Counted from the first letter of the stretch, positions 1 to 7,346 are shown. The stretch is 8,878 nucleotides of DNA from Planctomycetota bacterium (GCA_030623665.1 JAUXLO010000067.1:1-8878); one strand, 5' to 3'. Program-made: numbers and translations. The notes: generated by a model not told the origin, from the sequence alone.

Positions 1-2
1 TG

Positions 3-464
3 CCCCTCAGCTTTGTGGGCGGGTTTGGCCTGCTCCTGGCCACCGGCAACACCATTAATGCGTTCAGTGTCATCGGTCTTATACTGCTTCTCGGACTGGT
101 TTCGAAGAATTCAATATTATTGGTGGATTACACCAACAGGTTAAGGCGGGAAGGTAAGGAGATTAAAACTGCCATTATCGGGGCCGCCGAGGTCAGGATG
201 CGCCCCATTCTCATGACAGCCTTTTCGACCATGTTCGCAATGCTGCCGATTGCAATCGGTTTCGGCTACGGCGCCGAGGCCAGGGCCGGTATGGGCATAG
301 TGGCCGCAGGCGGCATGTTCTCTTCCATGTGTCTCACTCTGCTTGTGGTACCCGTATTTTACTCATTGCTGGATGATCTGGTTCAGCTTACAAAGAGGCC
401 GAAACGAAGGAAGCCTAAAAGGCGAAGGAAGACGCCTCCCGCAATGTCTACAGCAAAGGGATAA
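3..464 (+). CDS. RND efflux transporter, C-terminal end (5' partial)
   Basis: This is the last 153 residues of a proton-driven RND inner-membrane pump of the AcrB/HAE1 type, which with a periplasmic adaptor and outer-membrane channel exports drugs or other amphiphiles. The reading frame is open from base 3 and the true start lies outside the window. What is visible is the final membrane block: hydrophobic helices around bases 18-110 and 215-375, and the family signature VSKNSILLVDYTN followed by RMRPILMTAF and the GAEAR-GMG loop. After the last helix comes a strongly basic tail (KRPKRRKPKRRRK) that is more charged than usual and probably cytoplasmic. The stop is followed three bases later by the ATG of cbiG, so the cobalamin genes may be read through from this transcript, though the functions are unrelated. 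Substrate cannot be told from this fragment; the family call is firm. Confidence 0.93.
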   Translation, partial: PLSFVGGFGLLLATGNTINAFSVIGLILLLGLVSKNSILLVDYTNRLRREGKEIKTAIIGAAEVRMRPILMTAFSTMFAMLPIAIGFGYGAEARAGMGIVAAGGMFSSMCLTLLVVPVFYSLLDDLVQLTKRPKRRKPKRRRKTPPAMSTAKG

Positions 465-467
465 TTG

Positions 468-1265
468 ATGCGCCTAGCACTTATAACCCTTACAGAGGAA
501 GGGCTGAGGGTAGCGGAACGGCTGAAACGCAATCTGGGGGAAGATGCAGACCTGTTCTTGTCGGAAAGGCTGTGCCAGCAAGAATCCCAGGAAAGGCCTC
601 ACGCAAGGCCGTTCTCAAACGGGGTTCGTGCCCTTGTAGATGATATTTTTGGAAAATACGAAGGACTGGTCTTCATCATGGCCGTGGGTATAGTGGTGAG
701 GGCCATTGCCCCCCACCTAAAGGACAAATTTTCTGACCCTGCAGTGGTGGCGGTGGATGACGCCGGGCGGTTCGCGGTCAGCATAGTGTCCGGACACGAG
801 GGCGGCGCAAACGACCTTGCCCTCGAAGTAGCCAATATCCTCCACGGCGAGGCGGTTATAACCACCGGTACCGAGGCGAAGAAGGATATAATAGTCGGGA
901 TAGGCTGCAAGGCCGATATAACCTCCGGGGCCGTCAAAGAGGCCATACTCTCCGGCCTCAGGATGTGCCACATCCCCCTTGAAAGGGTGAGGTTAATTGC
1001 TACCATAGAGGAGAGGGCACGGGTCCCCGGCCTCTCTGAAGGTGTTCGTGAGCTGGGCATTCCCCTGAAGGTGATTTCAAAGGAGGAGATTAACGCCTGC
1101 GGTCAGGAGTTTAGCAGGTCCGAATTCGTCAAAGAGAAAATAGGCGTCTGGGGCGTCTGCGAGCCGGCAGCGCTCCTGGCGGGAAGGAAGACAGAATTAA
1201 TACAGAAGAAGCAAAAATATCCGGGAGTGACAATAGCCGTGGCCCGGGAAAACTTAATGTGGTAG
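468..1265 (+). CDS. cbiG: CbiG, cobalt-precorrin-5A hydrolase (short form)
   Basis: CbiG opens the delta-lactone of cobalt-precorrin-5A and releases the C20 unit as acetaldehyde in anaerobic cobalamin synthesis. The 265-residue product has the CbiG N-terminal domain (about residues 1-137, with MAVGIVVRAIAPHL at 71-84, VVAVDDAGRF at 93-102 and VSGHEGGAND at 107-116, then TTGTEA) followed directly by the C-terminal domain (142-262, GIGCK at 144-148, CEPAAL at 231-236, VTIAVAR at 254-260). Typical CbiG proteins are around 330-350 residues; the middle domain normally between these two parts is absent, with only a few linker residues. I chose ATG 468 over the TTG at 465 because AAAGGG at 455-460 sits seven bases before it. 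The gene overlaps cbiH. Identification is by family motifs and operon context. Confidence 0.93.
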   Translation: MRLALITLTEEGLRVAERLKRNLGEDADLFLSERLCQQESQERPHARPFSNGVRALVDDIFGKYEGLVFIMAVGIVVRAIAPHLKDKFSDPAVVAVDDAGRFAVSIVSGHEGGANDLALEVANILHGEAVITTGTEAKKDIIVGIGCKADITSGAVKEAILSGLRMCHIPLERVRLIATIEERARVPGLSEGVRELGIPLKVISKEEINACGQEFSRSEFVKEKIGVWGVCEPAALLAGRKTELIQKKQKYPGVTIAVARENLMW

Positions 1266-1975
1266 GCATAGGCCCCGGTTCAACGGCCGACATGACACCC
1301 AGGGCCATGGAGGCCCTGAAGAGCTCTGACGTTATTGCCGGCTACAAGACCTACCTGAGGCTTATAAAGGACGTGATAGGCGACAAACCCGTACTGAGTT
1401 CGGGTATGGGTGAAGAGCGGCAGAGGTGTGAGGCGGCGCTGGAGGAGGCCGCAAAGGGCAAGGTGGTTTCTATTGTGAGCAGCGGCGATCCCGGCGTCTA
1501 CGGCATGGCCGGGCTGGTGCTGGAGCTTGCCGGGAATATGGAGTATGAAGTCCCCGTTGAGATTATCCCCGGCGTCCCGGCGTCCTGCGCCGCGTCCGCC
1601 CTGCTGGGGGCGCCGATTATGCATGACCACGCCGTCATAAGCCTGAGCGACCTGCTCACACCGTGGGAACAGATAGAAAAAAGACTGCGCCTTGCAGTGG
1701 AGGGCGACTATGTCATCGTGCTCTACAACCCTAAGAGCTCACAGCGGACGTGGCAGATAGAAAAGGCCCGGCAGATTATTATGGAAAAGAGATCTCCAAC
1801 GCTCCCCGTGGGCATCGTAAAAGACGCCGGCAGGCAGGGGCAGGAGGTGGTGGTCACCACACTGGCCGATATGCTCAAACATCCGACAGACATGACCACA
1901 ACAATAATAATCGGCAACTCCACTACGTTTCTCTCCGGCAATTTCATGGTAACAAAGCGGGGCTATAAGCTGTGA
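1259..1975 (+). CDS. cbiH: CbiH/CobJ, (cobalt-)precorrin-3B C17-methyltransferase
   Basis: This SAM-dependent enzyme methylates C17 of the corrin precursor and drives ring contraction, the step before CbiG in the anaerobic pathway. The product shows the full tetrapyrrole methylase pattern: GIGPGS at residues 3-8, SSGDPGVYGMAG at 74-85 (SAM site), IPGVPASCAASALLGAP at 103-119, ISLSDLLTPW at 127-136, LYNPKSSQR at 155-163 and IIIGNSTT at 216-223. The GTG at 1259 is the first ordinary start and overlaps the end of cbiG by seven bases, in the -1 frame relative to it. The frame is open upstream to 1115, and the codons just before the GTG read GKLN, which completes the family's usual first strand (KL.VVGIGPG). 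Thus the real N-terminus may lie upstream, for example at ATT 1196 after the GGAAGGAAG at 1182-1190, or the two genes may be one fusion. Function is secure; the start is not. Confidence 0.9.
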   Translation: MVGIGPGSTADMTPRAMEALKSSDVIAGYKTYLRLIKDVIGDKPVLSSGMGEERQRCEAALEEAAKGKVVSIVSSGDPGVYGMAGLVLELAGNMEYEVPVEIIPGVPASCAASALLGAPIMHDHAVISLSDLLTPWEQIEKRLRLAVEGDYVIVLYNPKSSQRTWQIEKARQIIMEKRSPTLPVGIVKDAGRQGQEVVVTTLADMLKHPTDMTTTIIIGNSTTFLSGNFMVTKRGYKL

Positions 1976-2733
1976 TTCTGGTCATGTCGGGCACTGCCGA
2001 CGGCAGGGAGATAGTCCGCAGGCTGCACGAGGCGGGGACCAAGGTCCTCACCACCGTGGCTACTACTTACGGCGAGGAAATCTTCAGGGAGATGGGACTC
2101 GGACACCTGTGCATCAAGGGCAGGCTGGACGGGGATGCGCTCCTCAAGTTCATCGACGAGAACACTGTCGACACCATCATAGACGCCACACACCCCTACG
2201 CCGCAAACGCCTCCCTGAACGCAATGAGGGCATGCACGACAAAAAACATCAAATATGTCAGGTTTCAGAGAGAGGCCACACCCCTGCCAGAATCGCCCCT
2301 CATACATGAGGTGGGTAACATTGATGAGGCCGTGAAGGCCACTGGTAAGCTCGGCAGACGGATACTCCTCACCACCGGATTTAACAGCGTCAAGGATTTT
2401 ATCGGGCTGCAGGAGGACGGCAGTCATGAGATCATCGCCCGCATCCTCCCCATGCCGGAGCATGTTAACAGGTGTATTGAGATGGGCATCTCGCCGAATG
2501 ACATTATTGCGGCACAAGGCCCGTTCTCAAAAGAATCTAACGTCGCCAACATCCGGGATTTCGATATCAACGTAGTCGTCACCAAAGACGGCGGCAGAGA
2601 GGCAAAGACACAGGAGAAGATAGACGCCTGCCTTGAGCTGGAAATCCCCCTGGTAATCATCCACCGCCCCCGGCTGGACTACCCCATAATCTACTCGTCA
2701 ATAGATGAGCTGGTGAAAGAGATAAGCCTGTAG
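1972..2733 (+). CDS. cbiJ: CbiJ/CobK, (cobalt-)precorrin-6A reductase
   Basis: This NAD(P)H-dependent reductase reduces a double bond of the macrocycle of cobalt-precorrin-6A, shortly after CbiG in the pathway. The 253-residue product has the expected family features: an N-terminal nucleotide-fold start ILVMSGTADGREI (2-14), DATHPYA (71-77), RFQRE with the TTGFNS segment in the middle, AAQGPFSKE, VVTKDGG and a late VIIHRP motif. Length is normal. The start GTG at 1972 shares four bases with the cbiH stop (GTGA), a classic translational-coupling junction. With cbiG and cbiH it forms a compact three-gene unit; no other cobalamin genes are in the window, so the rest of the pathway must be elsewhere. 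The CbiJ rather than CobK name follows from CbiG, which belongs to the anaerobic route. Confidence 0.92.
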   Translation: MILVMSGTADGREIVRRLHEAGTKVLTTVATTYGEEIFREMGLGHLCIKGRLDGDALLKFIDENTVDTIIDATHPYAANASLNAMRACTTKNIKYVRFQREATPLPESPLIHEVGNIDEAVKATGKLGRRILLTTGFNSVKDFIGLQEDGSHEIIARILPMPEHVNRCIEMGISPNDIIAAQGPFSKESNVANIRDFDINVVVTKDGGREAKTQEKIDACLELEIPLVIIHRPRLDYPIIYSSIDELVKEISL

Positions 2734-2755
2734 GGGCGGGGTTACCCTGCCCTAC
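2730..2755. repeat. Imperfect palindromic intergenic element
   Basis: The segment begins GTAGGGGCGGGG and ends ACCCTGCCCTAC, so the two 12-base arms pair imperfectly around a two-base loop. It overlaps the last bases of cbiJ including its stop. No run of T follows, so it is not an ordinary intrinsic terminator, although the RNA hairpin could protect the cbiGHJ message 3' end. Its end sequences (GTAGGG...CCCTAC) resemble those of the element at 3672-3701. Confidence 0.55.
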
Positions 2756-2760
2756 TGTGA

Positions 2761-2779
2761 GGGCGAGGCGACCTCGCCC
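2761..2779. repeat. Perfect short palindrome (hairpin) after cbiJ
   Basis: GGGCGAGG-CGA-CCTCGCCC is a perfect eight-base-pair GC-rich stem with a three-base loop, lying five bases after the preceding imperfect palindrome. It has no T tract. Two GC-rich palindromes back to back immediately after an operon end look like a small cluster of REP-like elements; a role in transcript end formation or stability is an inference. Confidence 0.6.
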
Positions 2780-2826
2780 CTGCGCTGGAATGAGGGCCAG
2801 CCCCACCCAGGCCCCCTAACCTTTCC

Positions 2827-2855
2827 TTGACCAGATAGCTTACCCGTGTTAGAAT
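2827..2855 (+). promoter_or_regulatory. Predicted sigma70-type promoter for the FmdE-family gene
   Basis: TTGACC at 2827-2832 and TAGAAT at 2850-2855 are separated by exactly 17 bases. Each hexamer matches the consensus at five of six positions. This would start transcription near 2862 and leave a leader of roughly 135 bases before the ATG at 2999. It separates the cobalamin unit from the fmdE-like and TPR genes. Confidence 0.55.
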
Positions 2856-2985
2856 CTAAAACTCTTTTGACCTTCGTGGATTTGAGTTTCCGTAGAGAAA
2901 GGATTTTTGCCCCGATGGTAAGTCTGCGCAGTTTAACCAAATGTGTCCTAAGTCTCATTGTTGTATTGGCTTATACATGGCACCC

Positions 2986-2993
2986 GGGAGGAG
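2986..2993 (+). promoter_or_regulatory. Strong ribosome binding site GGGAGGAG
   Basis: This is the strongest Shine-Dalgarno sequence in the window and is followed five bases later by ATG 2999. It is the main reason for placing the FmdE-family start at 2999 rather than at the in-frame upstream ATG 2915 or GTG 2846. Confidence 0.7.
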
Positions 2994-2998
2994 TTTTA

Positions 2999-3646
2999 AT
3001 GGCCGTTGAAACCACCAAGTTTAATAAGGCATTTTTTGATGACGTAGAACCCATAAAATTGGAAGACCCCCTGGCCGTGGCGCTTGGGGCCATAGATAAA
3101 GGCGAACCGCTGGTCTATACCTACGGGGATGCGGTGAAAATGGCGGGCCACTCCTGCCCGGCCATCTCCGGTACGTATAAGATGACGCAACTGGCCCTCA
3201 AGAAGCTTTACCCTGATAAAACCCCCGTAAGGGGTGAGATAACGGTTAAGTTCAAGGGAGGGGTTGAAGACAAGGTAAACGGCCCGATATCCCAGGTGGT
3301 GTGTATGATTACCGGTGCGGCGCCCGAGAGTGGTTTTGGCGGACTGGGCGGAGGCAGGTATAACAGGAAAAACCTCCTCACCTTCGACCCGAACGATGCG
3401 CCCCCTCCGGACGCTATCTGCTCGGTAGAGTTTCAGCGGACGGATACCGGAAAGAAGATAGAGATAACGTATTCAAACTACATGTTGGGCGGCAACCCCA
3501 AGATGGGGCAGCTCATGCCCAAGGCGGTCAGTGGAAAGGCCACGGACGCCGAGCAAAAGGAGTTCGGTGAACTCTGGCATGAAAGGATACAGATAATCCT
3601 CTTCGACCCGCCGGAAGGCATGTTTGTCATAAAGGAACTGAATTAA
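2999..3646 (+). CDS. FmdE-family protein
   Basis: The product (215 residues) resembles the domain named after formylmethanofuran dehydrogenase subunit E. The hallmark is at residues 50-54, GHSCP, the His-Cys motif of this family, preceded by DAVKMA and followed by a long helix (YKMTQLALKKLYP). Later conserved-looking stretches are GEITVKFKGG (79-88), a Gly-rich segment GFGGLGGGRYNRKN (112-125) and FDPPEGMFVIKEL near the end. In other FmdE-like proteins the His/Cys positions can bind metal; whether this one does is unknown. No methanofuran genes are nearby and FmdE is not the catalytic subunit, so a C1 role should not be assumed. The start follows a strong SD. An in-frame ATG at 2915 would add 28 residues with a basic then hydrophobic stretch (KCVLSLIVVLAY) that looks somewhat like a signal peptide but lacks a clear cleavage site; export is thus possible. 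Confidence 0.78.
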   Translation: MAVETTKFNKAFFDDVEPIKLEDPLAVALGAIDKGEPLVYTYGDAVKMAGHSCPAISGTYKMTQLALKKLYPDKTPVRGEITVKFKGGVEDKVNGPISQVVCMITGAAPESGFGGLGGGRYNRKNLLTFDPNDAPPPDAICSVEFQRTDTGKKIEITYSNYMLGGNPKMGQLMPKAVSGKATDAEQKEFGELWHERIQIILFDPPEGMFVIKELN

Positions 3647-3671
3647 GCCGGACACCTTGGCACTGGGAATC

Positions 3672-3701
3672 TAGGGGGCAGCCACAGGGAGTTGTCCCTA
3701 C
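3672..3701. repeat. Imperfect palindromic intergenic element
   Basis: The element starts TAGGGGGCAGCC and ends GTTGTCCCTAC. TAGGG pairs with CCCTA, and the inner arm continues with a bulge and G-T pairs (GCAGC with GTTGT). It fills much of the 72-base gap between the FmdE-family and TPR genes. The same TAGGGG...CCCTAC ends occur at 2730-2755, suggesting one family of small mobile palindromes. No T tract follows. Confidence 0.5.
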
Positions 3702-3718
3702 AAGATAATTCAACGAGC

Positions 3719-4714
3719 ATGAACATGAAGAACGTTTCCGTATTTTTAGCCGTTGTCATCTCTCTGCTTTTAGGTGTGACACGGCCCTGCCTTGCCGAGG
3801 TCGCTGCGAAAGAGAACTTCCGTGTCGGGCTTGAGCTGCTGAAGGAGAAGAAGCCTGACGAGGCGATCACACAGTTTCAAAAGGCGATCGAAAAGGATCC
3901 CTCTAAGGCTGAATACTACACCAGGCTGGCCGAGGCCTATCGTAAGAAAGGGATGTGGGAGAAGACCCTTGAGGCATACAAAAAATCCCTCGAACTGGAC
4001 CCTAATAATGCGCAGGTGCATAATAATCTCGGTGTCATCTATGACGCCAGGGACATGTTGAACGAGGCCATTACGCAGTATAAGAAGGCCATCGAGGTAG
4101 ACCCCACATATGCTTCGGCCTATAACAATATGGCCGTTACTTATCTAAGAGGCGGTAGATTGGAAGAGGCAGAGAAGGCCCTTCGGAAGGCAATGGAGGT
4201 GGAACCTAACTATGCAATGTCCCATTATAATATGGGGATCACTTACACCAGCCTCCGCAGGACCGGCAAGGCCATGGAGGAGTATAGAAAGGCCATTGAG
4301 CTTGACACCATGTACTCGCCTGCGTATGTCAACCTGGGTAACCTGCTGGAGCAGACTGGCAAGGATGATGAGGCCGCAGAGCAGTGGAAGAAGGCTATAG
4401 AGGCCGACCCGCAAGACACCGACGGTTATTTTAACCTGGGAGCGTATTATTTTAACCGTGATAGATACGTAGAAGCGCTGTCTATATGGCAAAAGCTCCT
4501 GGAGATGACACCGAACGACCCCTGGGCCCATTTTAGGGTGGCGGCGGCCTACGGAAGAATGGGCAAGAGGGAAGAAGCAGACAAAGAGATGGAAATCTTT
4601 AACAAATTGGTACCAAAATCGGAGGAAGACGAGATAGCGGCTATGGAGCGTGGAGAAACCAAAGAAGAAAGCACTGTTGAAAAAGGAACTGAACCTAGCA
4701 AGCCCGCCGAATAG
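3719..4714 (+). CDS. Exported tetratricopeptide repeat (TPR) protein
   Basis: The 331-residue product begins with a Sec-type signal peptide: MNMKN, a hydrophobic core VSVFLAVVISLLLGV and a probable cut after PCLA (residue 26). It is then built almost wholly of about eight 34-residue TPR units from roughly residue 32 to 299, with the usual pattern (A-YNN-G at the first helix, EAI--Y-KAIE-DP at the second). The repeats form a superhelical scaffold for protein-protein contacts, here probably in the periplasm. The C-terminus (300-331) is acidic, Lys/Glu-rich and probably disordered. C24 is not in a lipobox context, so it is not an obvious lipoprotein. A TTG at 3692 in frame lies inside a palindromic element and would put nine polar residues before the signal peptide, so ATG 3719 (or 3725) is preferred; no strong SD is seen. 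Partner unknown; co-transcription with the FmdE-family gene is likely. Confidence 0.88.
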   Translation: MNMKNVSVFLAVVISLLLGVTRPCLAEVAAKENFRVGLELLKEKKPDEAITQFQKAIEKDPSKAEYYTRLAEAYRKKGMWEKTLEAYKKSLELDPNNAQVHNNLGVIYDARDMLNEAITQYKKAIEVDPTYASAYNNMAVTYLRGGRLEEAEKALRKAMEVEPNYAMSHYNMGITYTSLRRTGKAMEEYRKAIELDTMYSPAYVNLGNLLEQTGKDDEAAEQWKKAIEADPQDTDGYFNLGAYYFNRDRYVEALSIWQKLLEMTPNDPWAHFRVAAAYGRMGKREEADKEMEIFNKLVPKSEEDEIAAMERGETKEESTVEKGTEPSKPAE

Positions 4715-4784
4715 TCTATCTCTTCCACTACTCCCCGAAAAACTGACAATACATGACACAGGACTCCACCACCGGTAAATATAC

Positions 4785-4789
4785 GAGGG
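4785..4789 (+). promoter_or_regulatory. Ribosome binding site GAGGG before a non-standard start
   Basis: GAGGG lies seven bases before ATC 4797, the codon that would begin the complete macrodomain (reading [11 protein letters not shown] after it). It is in the right place to direct initiation there and not at the later GTG 4842, which has no comparable SD. Confidence 0.45.
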
Positions 4790-4796
4790 TAAAAAC

Positions 4797-5303
4797 ATCA
4801 CTAAAATTACAATCACAAAGGGAGATATTACAAAAGAGGCCGTGGGCGCCATTGTAAATGCCGCCAATAAAAGCCTTCTTGGAGGCGGAGGCGTTGACGG
4901 GGCCATCCACCGGGCCGCCGGGCCGGAATTGCTTGAGGAATGCAAGACGCTTGGGGGCTGTGAGACTGGCGAGGCAAAGATTACCAGGGGGTACCGTCTG
5001 CCTGCCAAGCATGTGATACATACGGTCGGTCCTGTCTATGGCCGGGGGATGGGGAAGGAGGCAGAACTCCTGGCCGATTGCTACAAGAACAGCCTCCTTC
5101 TGGCCAAAAAGCATCACCTCAAGACCATTGCCTTTCCCGCCATATCCACCGGAGTCTACGGCTACCCGAAGGAAGAGGCGGCGGAGATCGTCTTTAAATC
5201 CGTCAAGGATTTTACTGCTAGGGACGATTCTCTGGAGGAGGTCCGCTTTGTACTGTTTTCAGACAGTGATTTAAAGCTATACGAAAGCATTTTCAAAAAA
5301 TAA
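4797..5303 (+). CDS. Macrodomain protein (ADP-ribose / O-acetyl-ADP-ribose processing type)
   Basis: Macrodomains bind ADP-ribose and related nucleotides; bacterial single-domain members of this YmdB/MacroD-like type deacetylate O-acetyl-ADP-ribose or remove ADP-ribose from proteins. Numbering from ATC 4797 (168 residues), visible motifs are GDIT at 9-12 (the Asp contacts adenine in the family), IVNAAN at 19-24, [14 protein letters not shown] at 29-42, HTVGPVYG at 75-82 and [12 protein letters not shown] at 113-124 (phosphate-binding loop). The first ordinary start, GTG 4842, would delete the first strand and GDIT. The frame is open only from 4779, with no ATG, GTG or TTG before 4842; ATC 4797 after GAGGG gives the exact family N-terminus. 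So either ATC is used, the ATG has mutated or been misread by one base, or a shortened protein is made. Lies alone between the TPR gene and lepA. Confidence 0.88.
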   Translation: MTKITITKGDITKEAVGAIVNAANKSLLGGGGVDGAIHRAAGPELLEECKTLGGCETGEAKITRGYRLPAKHVIHTVGPVYGRGMGKEAELLADCYKNSLLLAKKHHLKTIAFPAISTGVYGYPKEEAAEIVFKSVKDFTARDDSLEEVRFVLFSDSDLKLYESIFKK

Positions 5304-5392
5304 CGCCCGGCGTCACAACGTTGGACACAAGCTGGTCTTTCTTATCTTACGTTCTATCCAGACGATAACCCTTTATGCCAACCCAAGTTGAC

Positions 5393-5421
5393 TTCACGTC
5401 CCATTTGTGTTAGTTTACAAT
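5393..5421 (+). promoter_or_regulatory. Possible promoter upstream of lepA
   Basis: TTCACG (5393-5398) and TACAAT (5416-5421) are 17 bases apart; the -10 matches five of six consensus bases, the -35 four. An overlapping alternative is TTGACT (5388-5393) with TAGTTT (5411-5416), also 17 apart but with a poor -10. Either would serve the lepA-lepB-lptB unit. The rest of the 243-base gap between the macrodomain gene and lepA shows no gene or clear structure. Confidence 0.35.
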
Positions 5422-5546
5422 TTCTTGTAGATCAGCGCCTTGGGACGTATGCGAATGTTTTTGTCATTGTGTAGTGTCTCAAATCTTTGTTGCCTGGAGA
5501 TAAGGCACACCCCATCGTTTTTTCTGAGGCCCTTTCATATATAATT

Positions 5547-7346
5547 ATGGACGCAAAACGGATAAGGAACTTTTGTATAATCGCCCACATAGACCACGGC
5601 AAGAGCACCCTGGCCGATAGGATGCTTGAGTACACGAGGACGGTGAGCCCGAGGGAGCTAAAGGAACAGACCCTTGACGATATGGACCTGGAGCGCGAGA
5701 GGGGCATAACCATAAAGGCCAGCGCCGTTACCCTTACATACACGAGAGACGGCGAGGAGTACGTATTGAACCTGATAGACACGCCGGGGCACGTGGATTT
5801 TAGTTATGAGGTGAGCCGAAGTCTAGCTGCCTGTGAGGGTGCACTTCTGCTTGTGGACGCCTCTCAGGGCGTAGAGGCCCAGACGGTGGCCAATACTCAC
5901 CTGGCCCTGGACCACAATCTGGAGATGGTGCCAGCAATAAACAAGGTGGACTTGCAGCAGGCGCGGCCGGAAGAGGTAATTGAGGAGATGGAGCATACAT
6001 TGGGTATCTTACCCAGGGACGTTGTCCGAGTTAGCGCCAAGACGGGGTCAGGGGTAGAGGATGTACTGGGGGCCGTTATTGATAGAATCCCTCCGCCTCA
6101 GGGTGACGCCGCTTCCCCACTGAGGGCCCTCATATTTGATTCGGTATATGACGGGTATCGTGGTGTTATAGTCTACGTCCGCATCTTTGACGGCTCCGTA
6201 AGGCCCGGCGACAAGGTATACATGATGAAGACGAAACGGACGTTTGACGTTGCTGAGGTCGGCGTCTTCAGGCCCAAGATGACCGCCACTAAGGGGCTCG
6301 GAACGGGGGATGTGGGCTATTTTGTGGCGAATATAAAGACCATACAAGACGTAGAGGTGGGTGACACGGTAACAAACTTCAAACAAAAGGCCCAGGAGCC
6401 CCTGCCTGGCTACCAGAAGCCACTTGCCATGGTATACTGCGGGCTGTATCCGACTATGGATACCGACCTTGTGCCCTTGAGGGTTGCCCTGGAGAAGCTG
6501 GCCCTTAACGACTCTTCCTTCAGCTTTGAGCCCGAGCAGTCGCCTGCCCTGGGTTTTGGCTTCCGTTGTGGATTTCTGGGGCTCCTGCACATGGAGATAG
6601 TTCAGGAGAGATTGGAGAGGGAGAGTAACGTTAATCTTATACAGACGGCCCCCAGCGTAACCTACGAGGTTCTTACCAAGGAGGGTAATGTGCTGGTCAT
6701 AGACAACCCGGAGAAGGTGCCTCCGGTAAACGAGATAGAGGAATTCCGTGAGCCGGTTGTAAATATAAAGATAGTATTGCCCGTGGAGTACGTGGGTGTG
6801 GTTATGCAATTGGCTGAGGAGCGCAGGGGCAAATATAAGGAGACGGAATATCTTAGCCAGAAGCGCGTTATGCTTAGCTACGAGCTCCCCCTGGCGGAGA
6901 TGATATTTGACTTCCATGACAGACTGAAATCTGCTACCAGGGGCTACGGCACGCTGGATTATACGTTTATTGGCTACAAACGTGCAGACCTTGTTAAGCT
7001 GGACATATTTATTGGTGGCAAGGCAGTGGACGCCCTGTCCTCTATAGTTCATAGAGATGAGGCATACAGTCGGGGAAAGAGGTCGGTAAAAAAATTAAGG
7101 GTGGAGATACCTCGTCATATGTTCGAGGTGGCGATACAGGCAGCCATTGGTTCAAGGGTCATAGCCCGTGAGAGCATTAAGCCCCTAAGGAAGAACGTAA
7201 CGGCCAAGTGTTATGGTGGCGACGTTACCAGAAAGAGGAAACTGCTGGAGAAACAAAAGGAGGGGAAGAAGCGCCTGAAGAGTGTTGGCAGGGTGGAGAT
7301 ACCTCAGGAGGCCTTTCTTTCCGTAATGGCGACCAATGATGAATAA
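5547..7346 (+). CDS. lepA: LepA / elongation factor 4 (EF4), ribosomal GTPase
   Basis: EF4 is a translational GTPase that acts on ribosomes and has been linked to back-translocation, stress tolerance and initiation/assembly effects. Starting at ATG 5547 gives 599 residues, the standard length of the family. GTPase motifs are complete: AHIDHGKST (13-21, P-loop), RERGITIKA (50-58, switch I), DTPGH (78-82, switch II with the catalytic-type His) and NKVD (132-135), then SAKTG. The EF4 domains follow, including the [14 protein letters not shown] segment, and the EF4-specific C-terminal domain with [20 protein letters not shown] and [16 protein letters not shown] near the end. A TTG at 5487 in frame would add 20 unrelated residues and is rejected. 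No close SD is visible before ATG 5547; the nearest GAGG (5525-5528) is too distant. Its last 11 bases overlap lepB. Confidence 0.97.
   Translation: MDAKRIRNFCIIAHIDHGKSTLADRMLEYTRTVSPRELKEQTLDDMDLERERGITIKASAVTLTYTRDGEEYVLNLIDTPGHVDFSYEVSRSLAACEGALLLVDASQGVEAQTVANTHLALDHNLEMVPAINKVDLQQARPEEVIEEMEHTLGILPRDVVRVSAKTGSGVEDVLGAVIDRIPPPQGDAASPLRALIFDSVYDGYRGVIVYVRIFDGSVRPGDKVYMMKTKRTFDVAEVGVFRPKMTATKGLGTGDVGYFVANIKTIQDVEVGDTVTNFKQKAQEPLPGYQKPLAMVYCGLYPTMDTDLVPLRVALEKLALNDSSFSFEPEQSPALGFGFRCGFLGLLHMEIVQERLERESNVNLIQTAPSVTYEVLTKEGNVLVIDNPEKVPPVNEIEEFREPVVNIKIVLPVEYVGVVMQLAEERRGKYKETEYLSQKRVMLSYELPLAEMIFDFHDRLKSATRGYGTLDYTFIGYKRADLVKLDIFIGGKAVDALSSIVHRDEAYSRGKRSVKKLRVEIPRHMFEVAIQAAIGSRVIARESIKPLRKNVTAKCYGGDVTRKRKLLEKQKEGKKRLKSVGRVEIPQEAFLSVMATNDE

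Noticed and set aside
1246..1252. GGGAAAA as a programmed -1 frameshift heptamer between cbiG and cbiH
   Set aside because: The heptamer is not in the required phase: the cbiG codons are CGG GAA AAC, so tandem slippage would give poor re-pairing. A sequencing error or separate start is likelier.
1963..2517. Antisense open frame (184 codons) opposite cbiJ
   Set aside because: CbiJ has complete family motifs on the + strand; the antisense product shows nothing recognisable.
2761..2779. Intrinsic terminator after cbiJ
   Set aside because: The stem is perfect but is followed by CTGCGC and not by a run of T, so it was recorded as a palindromic repeat.
2846..2998. GTG 2846 as the start of the FmdE-family protein
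   Set aside because: It lies within the predicted promoter, upstream of the likely transcription start, whereas ATG 2999 has a strong SD.
3692..3718. TTG 3692 as the start of the TPR protein
   Set aside because: It lies inside the palindromic element and adds nine polar residues ahead of a well-formed signal peptide beginning at 3719.
4145..5008. Antisense open frame (287 codons) across the TPR gene and macrodomain gene
   Set aside because: It is antisense to repeat-rich TPR codons and to a clear macrodomain; low-complexity Ser/Phe-rich product with no family resemblance.
6048..7052. Long antisense open frame (334 codons) opposite lepA
   Set aside because: It lies wholly within the highly conserved lepA gene and its translation has no recognisable domain; it is a by-product of lepA codon use.
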